This document shows, in pieces, positions 55,122 to 64,000 of a stretch of 64,000 nucleotides of DNA. Position 1 is the first letter of the stretch. Every line of letters begins with the position of its first letter. The notes below the pieces were generated by a model. It was not told where the DNA came from. It saw only the letters and a program-made list of their open reading frames with translations, and searched no databases. The stretch comes from Clostridium kluyveri DSM 555 (lineage in GTDB: Bacteria; Bacillota; Clostridia; Clostridiales; Clostridiaceae): NCBI RefSeq assembly GCF_000016505.1, contig NC_009706.1, positions 1,736,001 through 1,800,000 of the forward strand. Direction: 5' to 3'. Made by a program: the position numbers and the translations under genes.

Positions 55122-56375
55122 TTAATCCCCCTGTATATCTTTCGGTGGATTAAGCTGTTTTCCAAAACTCCCTATTTTTACATCAAAATTTACAGAAATT
55201 TGTGCTTTAGTATATTTATCCATCCAGTTATACTTCTGGTATTCTTCAAAAGTCCAAAATTTTTTCCTAACCTCCAATCCCCACAAAAAGGGTTCTCCTC
55301 TAAAATCTTCTTGTGTCTTTTTTACTAATTTATTTGCTTTTTCTTCAAGCTGATTCTTTATTGCATCTTTTAGTATATGTTCCTTATCTTTAACTCCAAC
55401 ATATTTTACAAAGCTTGGTATAGCTAAAATTTCTATTTCTACAGGCACAACTACATTGATCCTTGGCCTATATGAACTAGTATCAATTTTAATTTTATTT
55501 TTTCCACCTTTTATTAACCTTGCAGATATTTTATATTTTTTATCAATTGGATCTTCAAAGGTAAAAAGCATACTTTCTACTTCATTTTTAGGTCTTAAAA
55601 GTGCTACAAATCTATTTTCATCACCTGTAAGACTTCCTATCATTCTTCCCCTCTTAAATACTGCAGAGCCTATTACTTGAGTAGGATTGCCTCCTTTAAA
55701 ATTCATTTGCCCTGGAAGATAATCGGCTTCATTTCCATAATCCTTGGAAGAATATCTTTTTGTGGATGTATAGACTCCTAAAAATAAACTTGTATTTTCT
55801 TCTGTTCTCTGTAAAAATCTATTTAAATCGGATATGGTTATAAATTCTGTATCCCTCCACCTGTTTATAACAAAATCAAAATATTTACTTGTTCTATCTT
55901 CTAACCTTGGATTATTTCTATTTAAAAATTCAGATGCTTTTTCACGACATATAAATATATTCATAGTTCTTCTAAATTCTTTATCTCTAATTGCTGCTTC
56001 CAAAATGTGAAAAAACTCTGGATTTCTTGCAAAATCTTCCCCTACAATCAAAACTCTGGTATGTGCTAGAGTAATTCGTCTTGCTACAACTACATTTATC
56101 ATATCTCTAGCAGCAATTAAATCCGGTGATTCAAAAGTAATGTTTTCATTTTTTTCCTGGTCAGGTGAACCCCCATCCCCGCTTGAAGGGCCAGCTCCAT
56201 ACTTTACATTAACAATTTGATATGTAATACTGAGATTATTGTTTTTTCCTTTATCAATACCTATAGCAGATACATATCCCTGTTCCTCTAATTCAATAAT
56301 ATTTTTATGACATCCACTGCATAAAAATACCATGAAAATAGAAATAACTAAATAACACATTATTCTCTTCAGCAC
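55122..56375 (-). CDS. gerC: Spore germination receptor subunit C (lipoprotein)
   Basis: 417 residues, Ger(x)C family. The lipobox is LCSGC near residue 23, where the mature lipoprotein starts, anchoring it outside the inner spore membrane. EEQGYVSAIGIDKG, ARDMINVVVARRITLAHTRVLIVGEDFA and FRRTMNIFICREKA are diagnostic of domain 1. It overlaps gerB by 7 bases; GTG start at 56375. With A and B it forms the germinant receptor. Confidence 0.95.
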   Translation of the reverse strand: MLKRIMCYLVISIFMVFLCSGCHKNIIELEEQGYVSAIGIDKGKNNNLSITYQIVNVKYGAGPSSGDGGSPDQEKNENITFESPDLIAARDMINVVVARRITLAHTRVLIVGEDFARNPEFFHILEAAIRDKEFRRTMNIFICREKASEFLNRNNPRLEDRTSKYFDFVINRWRDTEFITISDLNRFLQRTEENTSLFLGVYTSTKRYSSKDYGNEADYLPGQMNFKGGNPTQVIGSAVFKRGRMIGSLTGDENRFVALLRPKNEVESMLFTFEDPIDKKYKISARLIKGGKNKIKIDTSSYRPRINVVVPVEIEILAIPSFVKYVGVKDKEHILKDAIKNQLEEKANKLVKKTQEDFRGEPFLWGLEVRKKFWTFEEYQKYNWMDKYTKAQISVNFDVKIGSFGKQLNPPKDIQGD

Positions 56376-57466
56376 TTTTTATAATCCCCTTTCCACTGTG
56401 AAATTACTAAAAGCAATAAAGGTACTACTATACTGATAATAGTTATTATAGGAACAACTCTATTATTAAAGAACCTGGAAAAATCCCGTGGACTTTCAGG
56501 AATTATACTTATTATAGTTATAAGTGCTGCTACAGGTAGAATCAAAGGCTCAACTTTTCCCAATTTCAATGTATGGGTAAATATGGCAGAAGACAAATAC
56601 AAAGCTGTAGAATAATAGATAGCGATTACCACAACAGTCCATGGTAAAAATACAGCTTGCAAATTTGTGATAAATCTAGTTAAACGAAGCATTCTTGTAA
56701 TGGTATGTAAAGGATAGCTTATAATTGTAATAGCTGGATAATCAAAAGCCATTTGAAAGAATGCAAAGGAAATACTCAAAATAATAGCGGACACTGTTAA
56801 TGCAGTTAAACTGGCAGTTTTAAAGTTTTTATAGCTTTTAAACATAGGATAACAAACAGATAATATTATTATCACCTGATAAATAAAACTATTGCGTATC
56901 CCCCCCATTATTATATGTTTCACACCTTTTCCCGCAATGGGAAACAAAAATTCAGTGGTTATAAGCGGCATGGCAAATACAATAAGAACAATAAAAACCC
57001 CTATAATGTATGGCATTAGCATAGATGAAGCTCTTGCAAGAGCTTTCAATCCTAATATAGCCATAAAACAACAAAACCCTATCAACGTAATTATTAAATA
57101 ACATATATCAGTGTTAGGAAAAAAAAGTGTGTTAATAACAGCACAATCATCAGCTAAATTTGAAGAAATAATTATTATATTCATTATTAAAAGTATATAG
57201 CTTATTAGAAATCCAATATACTTTCCAGTTAAATAATAAACTATTTCCAAAAGCCCTTTATTTTTATATCTCTTTAAAAGACATAATATACTTAATATAG
57301 GTATAATTAACGCTATTGCAGAAAATATAGGAATGATCCACCCTGCATTTTGGCCAGCCTTAAAAAAAACACTGGATGTGCTATTGGTAATTTTTTCAAA
57401 AAGCATAATAATTATTAAAGCTACACATTCTCTGGTACCAATTTTACCATCAGAATTTTCTAACAT
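56369..57466 (-). CDS. gerB: Spore germination receptor subunit B (permease)
   Basis: 365 residues, about ten membrane helices, of the APC-type GerB family. It has KIGTRECVALIIIMLFEKITN at the start, IPILSILCLLKRYKNKGLLEIV and PRDFSRFFNN near the end. The B subunit holds the site that senses germinant amino acids or sugars. It starts 20 bases after gerA and overlaps gerC. Confidence 0.95.
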   Translation of the reverse strand: MLENSDGKIGTRECVALIIIMLFEKITNSTSSVFFKAGQNAGWIIPIFSAIALIIPILSILCLLKRYKNKGLLEIVYYLTGKYIGFLISYILLIMNIIIISSNLADDCAVINTLFFPNTDICYLIITLIGFCCFMAILGLKALARASSMLMPYIIGVFIVLIVFAMPLITTEFLFPIAGKGVKHIIMGGIRNSFIYQVIIILSVCYPMFKSYKNFKTASLTALTVSAIILSISFAFFQMAFDYPAITIISYPLHTITRMLRLTRFITNLQAVFLPWTVVVIAIYYSTALYLSSAIFTHTLKLGKVEPLILPVAALITIISIIPESPRDFSRFFNNRVVPIITIISIVVPLLLLVISQWKGDYKKC

Positions 57467-57486
57467 TTAGTGTACACCACCTTACT

Positions 57487-58983
57487 TCACTTTTGCTTCC
57501 ACACATTCTGTATATTTATATTAATAGTTTTTTTATTTTGCTTAAATACCAACCTTCTCATGATAAAATCTTTAGAAGACGGCTTTTGTGGAGATTTTGG
57601 TGAAAAAAATGGAATTCCAAAGGATTCAAAAGCACAGGCATAAGTGAGAAAAGCTGTAGCCAATAATCCAACTCCATACAGTCCACCAACAGCTCCGGCT
57701 ATTAAGAATATGAATCTTCCTATTCTTACTAAAAAGCTCAAATTCATTTCCGGAATAGCAAAAGAAGATAATCCCGTAAGAGCTACAATTATTACTAATA
57801 TAGGACTAACAATAGTAGCTTCCACCGCTGCCTGACCTAAAATTAAAGCTCCAACAATTCCAATAGTAGATCCCATACTCGAAGGCATTCTCACTCCTGC
57901 TTCTCTCATAAGCTCAAAAGATATTTCCATTAATAGAATTTCAAATATTACAGGAAGAGGCAATTTTTCCCTTGAGGAAGCAATGGCAATAACTAAATCG
58001 GTAGGAATCATGTCTACATGATAAGTGGACAGTGCTATGTATACTCCTGGAAGAAACAAAGAGATAAAAAATGCAAGTATTCTTATGGCACGTAATAGAT
58101 TTCCATACATCCATCTCTGATAGGTATCTTCAGAAGTATGGAATAAAGTCCAAAAGGTTACCGGTACAATAACAACATTAGGTGTAGATCCAATTAAAAG
58201 TGCTATATGACCTTCCTTTAAAAAAGAAGAAACTCTGTCCGGTCGTTCTGTCTCAAAAGTAGATGGCAAAATTGAATAAGGTCTGTCTTCTATGCACTGC
58301 TGAAGAATAGATGCATTTTCTATATTTTTATCAATAATTTTACTGATTCTTGTCTTAACCTCTTTAAGCAAAGTAACACTTACAATATTTTTTATGTACA
58401 TGATGAATACTTCATCATGATTATCTTTACCAAAGGATATAGCTTCTGTAATCAGCCCAGGATCTTTTAATGATTTTCTTATTAAGGAACGGTTACCTTC
58501 ATTCCACTCAGTAAATGCTTCCTGTGGACCCTTTAATGTATTTTCAACTGTTGGCTTTTCCACACCTCTATGTTGAACCTTTGAGGTATGAATCATTAGG
58601 ACCTCATTATATCCATTAACGAACAACACAGTATCTCCATCTAGAATTCCTTTAATTACATCTTCATATGTATTTACTTTTGAAACAATATTTACAGTCA
58701 ATACCTTCTCCATTAAAATTGTTCCAATGTCCCCATGTGAATCTTCCAACTTGGTATACATTAGTGGTAGAATAATGTGATTCTCTATTTTTTCTTTATC
58801 TACAATTGTATTCATACATAGGATGGTTGCTTTTCTATTTAAGCATTGTATGCAGATATCTTTAACTAAATAATCTTTATTTACAGGATAAGAAAAAAAA
58901 CTATTCACCTTTTTTACATTTTCTCCTAAATTTGCCGATATAGATTCCTTTATTATATTGTTATTTTCAATAGAAGATTTCAA
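57487..58983 (-). CDS. gerA: Spore germination receptor subunit A
   Basis: 498 residues from TTG at 58983 (GAGGTG well spaced before it; an in-frame GTG lies at 58992). It is the GerA family: an N-terminal cytoplasmic domain (GDTVLFVNGYNEVLMI, QRWMYGNLLRAIRIL at its border) followed by four to five membrane helices with MIPTDLVIAIASSREKLPLP and ELMREAGVRMPSSMGSTIGIVGALILGQAAVEA. It forms the channel part of the receptor. First gene of the operon A-B-C. Confidence 0.95.
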   Translation of the reverse strand: MKSSIENNNIIKESISANLGENVKKVNSFFSYPVNKDYLVKDICIQCLNRKATILCMNTIVDKEKIENHIILPLMYTKLEDSHGDIGTILMEKVLTVNIVSKVNTYEDVIKGILDGDTVLFVNGYNEVLMIHTSKVQHRGVEKPTVENTLKGPQEAFTEWNEGNRSLIRKSLKDPGLITEAISFGKDNHDEVFIMYIKNIVSVTLLKEVKTRISKIIDKNIENASILQQCIEDRPYSILPSTFETERPDRVSSFLKEGHIALLIGSTPNVVIVPVTFWTLFHTSEDTYQRWMYGNLLRAIRILAFFISLFLPGVYIALSTYHVDMIPTDLVIAIASSREKLPLPVIFEILLMEISFELMREAGVRMPSSMGSTIGIVGALILGQAAVEATIVSPILVIIVALTGLSSFAIPEMNLSFLVRIGRFIFLIAGAVGGLYGVGLLATAFLTYACAFESFGIPFFSPKSPQKPSSKDFIMRRLVFKQNKKTININIQNVWKQK

Positions 58984-59340
58984 TATAGTCACCTCTTCTT
59001 TACAATTGTTTGAAAGTTGCGGTTATATAATGTACTTAAGATATTATGTGTATTTTTTAATAAAATATGAAAAATAATAGTTAATTCTTAAATACTGCAG
59101 CAGCTTTACAATCAGAAATTGCATGATAATTTATATATTAATAATTTACAAGCTATTATTTTGATAAATCAATAAAAATTTGCTTATAAAACTTGACTTT
59201 TAATAAAATAAAAAATATAATAATACGAAACAGCACAAAACATAACTAAAGTAGCTATTTTAAGAGATCATATAACTTTTAATACTAAAATGCATTAAAA
59301 CATTTTAGTAAACATTTAAAAAATGGAGAGGTGAAAAATT
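58984..59340. other. AT-rich intergenic region with an inverted repeat
   Basis: 357 bases between divergent genes. TACTAAAATG at 59283-59292 pairs with CATTTTAGTA at 59301-59310, about 30 bases before the start of the cysteine-ended protein gene: a possible operator or transcript hairpin. I see no other gene or RNA. Confidence 0.5.
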
Positions 59341-59826
59341 ATGAAAATAAGAACTGATTATGTAACAAACAGTAGTTCTGTAAGTTATATAATTACAATG
59401 AATGTAGACTTTATTGAGTTTATGAAAAAGAAAAAACCTGAATTTTATACTAACACTGCAAAAAGAAGCAGAATCTATAATGCAGTACGAGAAGATTTAA
59501 TTAATACTGGGACAAAGGTGGAATTACTTGATAGAGAAGTATACTCTAAGAGATATGCACTTATTAAAAAGAGAGACTGTAAGTATGATATTTCATTTGA
59601 TAAGCCTATAGAGGATGTAGACTTTTCAACTTTAAGTGATGAAGAATTATGGTCCTACATATATGGCGAATATTTTGTAAATGGAAGACTTTCTGGTGAA
59701 TTTAAAGGTTTAGGATCTGTTCAGGTAATAAAAGATGATACCCCTCCCATAGAAAAAAATTGCGAAAATATAGCTTGTGGCAGTTGTAAAAAAAAGGATA
59801 CTGATAAATGTGACAAAATCAAATGA
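59341..59826 (+). CDS. Protein of unknown function with KIRTDYVTNSSS start and cysteine-rich end; partner of a radical SAM gene
   Basis: 161 residues, ribosome site GGAGAGG. It opens with MKIRTDYVTNSSSVSYIIT, an N-terminal motif I know from a scattered family of clostridial proteins often beside radical SAM genes. The middle is charged and helical. The last about 25 residues hold four cysteines (CENIACGSCKK...CDK). It is 21 bases before the radical SAM gene. It could be a substrate (RiPP-like precursor) or a binding partner of that enzyme; the sequence does not say which. Confidence 0.7.
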   Translation: MKIRTDYVTNSSSVSYIITMNVDFIEFMKKKKPEFYTNTAKRSRIYNAVREDLINTGTKVELLDREVYSKRYALIKKRDCKYDISFDKPIEDVDFSTLSDEELWSYIYGEYFVNGRLSGEFKGLGSVQVIKDDTPPIEKNCENIACGSCKKKDTDKCDKIK

Positions 59827-59847
59827 TATTTACTGGAGGTGGGATAA

Positions 59848-60909
59848 ATGAAAATAAGAAGGCATAGTAAAAATTATAACTTCTATGGAGATACGGAAAC
59901 AGGAGTAACTATGCGCTGGGGAAGCTCCATTAATACTAATCCAGAATATGCACCCTGGCCTGAGTTAGCGGATATTTCAATTAGCAATCATTGTACAAAA
60001 GGATGTGAATTTTGTTATAAGGGAAGCACAGAAAATAATTCTTTTATGCTGTTGGATGAATATGATTATGTTTTGTCCTCTCTAAATAGTAGAAGGTGGG
60101 GAAATGTATTTCAGGTTGCTCTAGGCGGTGGTGAACCTTTAGAACATCCATCTTTTATAGAAATAATTGAAAAAACAAATAAAAAAGGTATTATAGCAAA
60201 TTTTACAACTAATGGAATTCATCTTGATAAAACTACAGTCAAATATATTAAAGACAAAGTAGGTGCCGCTGCAATATCAGTTGCTGCAATCAATGAATTA
60301 AAACTAGATAAAATAAAACTTCTTACAGAAGAAGGCATAAAGGCAAATATACATTTTATCTTAGACAATACGTCAATATATGAGGCTATAGACATTCTAA
60401 AAGGTAACTATAATGATTTGCTTAAAAATATTAACGGTATAATATTTTTAACTTACAAGCCCAAAGGGAGAGCTTCTATGGATAAATGTTTAAATATAGA
60501 TGAGAAGCTTGAAGAATTTACAGCACTAGCAGAGAAGAGCATGTGTACTGCCAGAATAGGTTTTGATGCCTGTTTTGTACCAGTTTTAATGAAATACACA
60601 GATGTTAACGTGGATTATATTGATTCCTGTGAATGTGGTTTTTTTTCAGTTTACATTGATGAAGAACTAAATGTACTACCCTGTTCCTTTGCGAATAACC
60701 AAAGATCTTCATACAATTTAAAAGAATATACTATGGAAACCATATGGCAGCAGAAATACGAGAATTATAGAAAAGAAATACTAAAGAACACATGCATTAG
60801 TCATTGTAAAAACAAAATACACTGCCGTGGAAAATGTATTTATTATGATAAGTTGTCCTTTTGTTATAAAGGTCCAGAAACTGAAAAGAAGATTTTAGAA
60901 GTCTATTAA
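59848..60909 (+). CDS. Radical SAM / SPASM-domain enzyme
   Basis: 353 residues with GGAGGTGGG before the ATG. The SAM-cluster motif is NHCTKGCEFCYKG (about residues 46-58), followed by the GGGEPLEHP SAM-binding motif (about 95). A C-terminal SPASM-type region has cysteines in DSCECG, NVLPCS, TCISHCKNKIHCRGKC and SFCYKG, for extra iron-sulfur clusters. SPASM enzymes typically modify peptides or proteins (RiPPs, sactipeptides, anaerobic sulfatases). Here the small upstream protein is the likely substrate. A metal or cofactor importer starts 55 bases downstream, suggesting a linked pathway. Confidence 0.9.
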   Translation: MKIRRHSKNYNFYGDTETGVTMRWGSSINTNPEYAPWPELADISISNHCTKGCEFCYKGSTENNSFMLLDEYDYVLSSLNSRRWGNVFQVALGGGEPLEHPSFIEIIEKTNKKGIIANFTTNGIHLDKTTVKYIKDKVGAAAISVAAINELKLDKIKLLTEEGIKANIHFILDNTSIYEAIDILKGNYNDLLKNINGIIFLTYKPKGRASMDKCLNIDEKLEEFTALAEKSMCTARIGFDACFVPVLMKYTDVNVDYIDSCECGFFSVYIDEELNVLPCSFANNQRSSYNLKEYTMETIWQQKYENYRKEILKNTCISHCKNKIHCRGKCIYYDKLSFCYKGPETEKKILEVY

Positions 60910-60964
60910 TAACATTATATTTAATAACTGAGAAAGTTAAATTAATGAAAGGGAGGTGCTCTAA

Positions 60965-62050
60965 ATGAAAAGTGCAAGTGAAATGGAGCAAAAAACAGGA
61001 ATAGCACTATATGTATCTAACTCCTCAGAAAAAGAAAAAATCAAAAAAAATAATGTTATGCTTATTCTCGTTTTAATGCCTGTAATTGCTTTCATATTAT
61101 CCCTTACTCTTGGAAGATATGGCATTCCACTTTCTCAATTATTTGATATTTTTACAGGCAAGCTTTTTAATCTTCCTGTAACCTGGCCTCAAACTGTAGA
61201 AACAGTTTTGTTTCAAGTTCGTATTCCTAGAATTATTGCTGCCATGATGGTGGGAGCTGCCTTAGCCACAGCAGGTGCCACATATCAAGGGTTATTTAAG
61301 AATCCCATGGTTTCCCCAGATATTTTAGGTGCTTCTGCCGGTGCAGGTTTTGGAGCTGCTATTGCTATTTTAATGTCTTTCAACATTGTAGGTATACAAT
61401 TTTCTGCCTTTTTAGTAGGACTTGCAGCTGTAATCCTCACATACACAATCGCCAGTATTATAGGTAGAGGAAATAATGCCATTTTAGTACTTGTACTTAC
61501 AGGAATGGTCATTTCAACCTTGTTTTCATCTTTTATTTCTATCACTAAATATGTAGCTGATCCGGAAAGCAAATTACCGGCCATTACTTTCTGGCTTATG
61601 GGAGGCCTTTCTTCTGTAAGTACAAGAGATGTAATGATTTTAATTATTCCATTAATTTTAGGAATCATTCCCATATTACTTTTAAGATGGAAACTCAATG
61701 TTCTATCTTTTGGAGAAGAGGAAGCTCAGGCCATGGGAATAGACACCCGTAAAATTCGTATAATAGTTATCATTTGTTCAACTTTGCTTACAGCATCATC
61801 TGTATCGGTTAGTGGGATGATAGGCTGGGTAGGACTTATTATTCCACATATTGCCAGACTCTTGGTAGGACCCAATTATAAGGTTTTATTGCCTGCTTCT
61901 ATACTTATCGGAAGTACTTTTCTACTTTTAGTGGACGATGTAGCCCGCAGTGCATTCACTGTGGAAATCCCCCTTGGGATACTTACAGCCATTATAGGTG
62001 CTCCTATATTCATTTATCTATTGTTGAAAGGAAGGAGAGGTTGGGTATGA
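60965..62050 (+). CDS. FecCD-type ABC importer permease
   Basis: 361 residues, about ten membrane helices, BtuC/FecCD family. It has LTLGRYGIPLSQL, VRIPRIIAAMMVGAALATAGATYQGLFKNPMVSPDILGASAGA and FWLMGGLSSVS, and ends MIGWVGLIIPHIARLLVGPN..LLPASILIG. Such permeases import iron-siderophores, heme, cobalamin or other metal chelates. Ribosome site GGGAGGTG. The TGA overlaps the ATPase start (ATGA). Confidence 0.94.
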   Translation: MKSASEMEQKTGIALYVSNSSEKEKIKKNNVMLILVLMPVIAFILSLTLGRYGIPLSQLFDIFTGKLFNLPVTWPQTVETVLFQVRIPRIIAAMMVGAALATAGATYQGLFKNPMVSPDILGASAGAGFGAAIAILMSFNIVGIQFSAFLVGLAAVILTYTIASIIGRGNNAILVLVLTGMVISTLFSSFISITKYVADPESKLPAITFWLMGGLSSVSTRDVMILIIPLILGIIPILLLRWKLNVLSFGEEEAQAMGIDTRKIRIIVIICSTLLTASSVSVSGMIGWVGLIIPHIARLLVGPNYKVLLPASILIGSTFLLLVDDVARSAFTVEIPLGILTAIIGAPIFIYLLLKGRRGWV

Positions 62051-62832
62051 ATCTAGAAATTAAAAATGCAATTTGCGGTTATGGATTTAGAGCTGTAGTT
62101 AAAGGTATATCTGTAAATGTAAAATCTGGAGAAACACTATGTTTGCTTGGACCTAACGGTGTAGGTAAAACTACGCTTTTCAAAACTATTTTGGGCTTTT
62201 TAAAATTACAAGGTGGAGAGATTATTTTAGATGGAGAAAATATCAACAACTTATCCAGAAAAAAACTAGCTAAAGCTATTGGGTATGTACCTCAAGCCCA
62301 TACCCCTCCCTTCCCTTTTTCTGTACTTGATGTTATTACAATGGGGCGTACTGCCCATTTAGGAGCTTTTGCATCACCTTCAAAAAATGATATGGCTATT
62401 GCAGAAGAATCTCTAGAAACTTTAGGAATATCATTCCTAAAGAATAAAATTTATACAGAAATCAGTGGAGGAGAACGGCAAATGGTTTTAATAGCAAGAG
62501 CGCTAACCCAGCAGCCAAGTATTCTCGTTATGGATGAACCTACTTCTAATTTAGATTTTGGTAACCAAATCAGAGTACTTGAGCAGATCAACTCTCTGGT
62601 AAAAAAAGGCTTAGGAGTTATCATGACTACACATTTTCCTGATCATACTTTTCTCTGTTCCAGCAAAGTAGCATTGATGCAGAAAAATAATATATTTACT
62701 GTGGGCAGTGTAGATGATGTGGTTACTGAAGAAAATTTAAGGTCAGCTTATGGAGTTGATGTAAAGATTACCAGTACAGTAAATAGTCGAGGTGAACCTA
62801 TAAAGGCATGTATACCTTTGTTAACCAACTAA
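62047..62832 (+). CDS. FecE/BtuD-type ABC importer ATPase
   Basis: 261 residues from the ATG at 62047, which overlaps the permease stop and follows AAGGAGAGG. Walker A is GPNGVGKTT (about 36-44), the Q-loop YVPQAHTPP, the signature ISGGERQMVLIARAL (about 137), Walker B ILVMDEPTSNLD and the switch MTTHFP. It belongs with the FecCD permease before it and the binding lipoprotein after it. Confidence 0.95.
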   Translation: MNLEIKNAICGYGFRAVVKGISVNVKSGETLCLLGPNGVGKTTLFKTILGFLKLQGGEIILDGENINNLSRKKLAKAIGYVPQAHTPPFPFSVLDVITMGRTAHLGAFASPSKNDMAIAEESLETLGISFLKNKIYTEISGGERQMVLIARALTQQPSILVMDEPTSNLDFGNQIRVLEQINSLVKKGLGVIMTTHFPDHTFLCSSKVALMQKNNIFTVGSVDDVVTEENLRSAYGVDVKITSTVNSRGEPIKACIPLLTN

Positions 62833-62873
62833 CTACTGCTAAAAATTAATACATAATTAGGAGTGATTACACT

Positions 62874-63956
62874 ATGAAGAAAAAATCAGCTTTAATATTA
62901 TTTATTATTATACTAGGAGTTTTTTCATTGATTGGGTGCAGTAAACAAACATCCGAAACTCAAACTTCTACTAAATCTGACAAGATAACAGTTACAGATT
63001 CAAGCGGAGCTAAGGTAGAAGTACCTACTAATATTTCTCGTATTGCCGATGCCTGGGGAGCTCACAATGCAGTGGTGACAATGCTTGGATCCGGAGATAA
63101 AATAGTGGCCACCACCCTTAATGCCCAGTTAAAACCCTGGCTTTTTAAAGTAACTCCTAAAATGAATAACGCAGTTACTGCATTCAATGTAGATGCAAGT
63201 AACATAAATATGGAAGAACTTATTAAAACTAAACCAGATATTTTATTCATGCCTACAGGAAATAAAAATATTAGCAAAATGTCAGATTTAAAAATTCCAG
63301 TTGTTCAAGTTAGCTTTAAAGATTTTGACAGTTTAAAGAAATGTGTAAAACTTACAGGAGATATTCTGGGAGAAGAAGGTAAAAAAAGAGCTGAAGAGTA
63401 TACCTCCTATTTAGATGAAAAAATAAATACGTTAACCAGCGTAACTTCTAAAATACCTGAAGACCAAAAGCTTAAAGTACTTCACCTATCAGATCTTTCT
63501 CCATTAAAGGTAGATGGAAAAGGGACAATAATTGACTCCTGGATACAAATAGCAGGAGGCATAAATGTATCCTCCGATGTTGATGGCAATACCAAAGAAG
63601 TATCCATGGAGCAAATATTAACGTGGAATCCTGATGTTATTATAGTAAGCAGCACAGTGGGTAGTGCAGATAGAAAAGAAAGTATTAATAAAATATTAAA
63701 GGATGAATCTTGGAAAAAAACAACTGCAGTACAAAAAGGAAGAGTATATGTAAATCCCGACGGAGTTTTTTCCTGGGATAGATATAGTGCTGAGGAAGTC
63801 CTTCAAATCCAATGGGCAGCAAAGACCTTATATCCCGGAAAGTTCCAATCTCTAGATATTTCCAAAGAAACTAAATGGTTTTATAAAACATTTTTCAATT
63901 ACTCTCTTTCAGATAATGAAGTTGAAAGAATTTTAAATGGACAAGCACCACAATAA
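62874..63956 (+). CDS. FecB/BtuF-type substrate-binding lipoprotein
   Basis: 360 residues. The lipobox LIGC (Cys near residue 22) gives a membrane-anchored receptor. The mature part is a two-lobe binding protein of the iron-siderophore/cobalamin class: ITVTDSSGAKVEVPTNISRIA, EELIKTKPDILFMPTG and VSMEQILTWNPDVIIV. The GVFSWDRYSAEEVLQIQWAAKTLYP stretch near the end is typical of a subgroup with unknown ligand. Gene order permease-ATPase-receptor is complete. A ribosome site (AAGGAGATG, about 63,979) for a next gene lies at the window's end. Confidence 0.93.
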   Translation: MKKKSALILFIIILGVFSLIGCSKQTSETQTSTKSDKITVTDSSGAKVEVPTNISRIADAWGAHNAVVTMLGSGDKIVATTLNAQLKPWLFKVTPKMNNAVTAFNVDASNINMEELIKTKPDILFMPTGNKNISKMSDLKIPVVQVSFKDFDSLKKCVKLTGDILGEEGKKRAEEYTSYLDEKINTLTSVTSKIPEDQKLKVLHLSDLSPLKVDGKGTIIDSWIQIAGGINVSSDVDGNTKEVSMEQILTWNPDVIIVSSTVGSADRKESINKILKDESWKKTTAVQKGRVYVNPDGVFSWDRYSAEEVLQIQWAAKTLYPGKFQSLDISKETKWFYKTFFNYSLSDNEVERILNGQAPQ

Positions 63957-64000
63957 ACTGATTAATTTATGAATTATGTAAGGAGATGTGTTCAATTTTG

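Noticed and set aside
59341-59826. ACGX-repeat peptide of a known RiPP class
   Set aside because: Only a single ACGS occurs and there is no repeat, so that family name was not used.
1-64000. CRISPR arrays, tRNA or rRNA genes
   Set aside because: No regularly spaced repeats, cloverleaf sequences or rRNA motifs were seen on reading both strands.
63979-64000. Start of a further gene at the right edge
   Set aside because: A ribosome site (AAGGAGATG) is visible, but too few bases remain to choose a start codon or product.

Overview
The window looks like chromosomal DNA of a spore-forming, anaerobic, low-GC Firmicute, most probably Clostridium sensu stricto. The evidence is very AT-rich DNA with strong GGAGG-type ribosome sites, a complete gerA/B/C germination operon, two spore-coat genes, a cell-wall-binding-repeat-2 surface protein, an iron-sulfur old-yellow-enzyme (enoate reductase type) and frequent GTG/TTG starts. 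The species call is inference; no database search was possible.

Region 1-10,060 is accessory and worn. It holds remnants of a MarR regulator and of a sensor kinase, an autoregulated TetR plus PEP-synthase/rifampicin-phosphotransferase-like gene, an Spx/ArsC-like gene, and a MacB-type ABC operon (ATPase, two FtsX permeases) that is split by a TnpB element with a small ribbon-helix-helix gene and a probable omega-RNA.

Region 10,261-27,641 is the most striking part: about eleven tightly packed minus-strand genes with no recognisable metabolic function. Read 5' to 3' they are a small ORF, an FN3-like protein, a zinc-ribbon GTPase, a large GAP1-like protein, a membrane zinc-ribbon GTPase, an exported von Willebrand A protein, a 1136-residue tubulin-like protein, a 776-residue possible degenerate tubulin relative, then a second FN3-like protein, second GTPase and second GAP1-like protein. 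The FN3/GTPase/GAP1 trio is therefore present twice, flanking the membrane and tubulin core. The downstream end abuts the remnant of a metallo-beta-lactamase gene, which suggests insertion. This is probably a GTP-switch-controlled, membrane-linked, tubulin-like filament system. Its families were grouped computationally with prokaryotic conflict systems, but I know of no experimental role.

Region 27,800-39,700 carries spore-coat genes, a PadR/membrane-protein pair, a PH-domain protein, a VanZ-like protein, an ECF sigma/anti-sigma pair with its own promoter, a two-component system with an ABC-2 exporter, and a MATE pump. Region 40,200-52,300 contains a phosphatase pseudogene with two stops, an intact and a deleted enoate-reductase-type gene, a GNAT, an ABC-F ATPase, ilvD with a FadR-type regulator, a soluble chemoreceptor-like protein, bioB and a YibE/F membrane protein. 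Region 52,400-64,000 has a secreted metallophosphatase interrupted by one amber codon, the ger operon followed by an unannotated 55-residue membrane ORF, and a radical-SAM/SPASM gene with a small cysteine-ending partner directly upstream of a FecCD-type importer. A family of palindromic repeats recurs downstream of several minus-strand genes.
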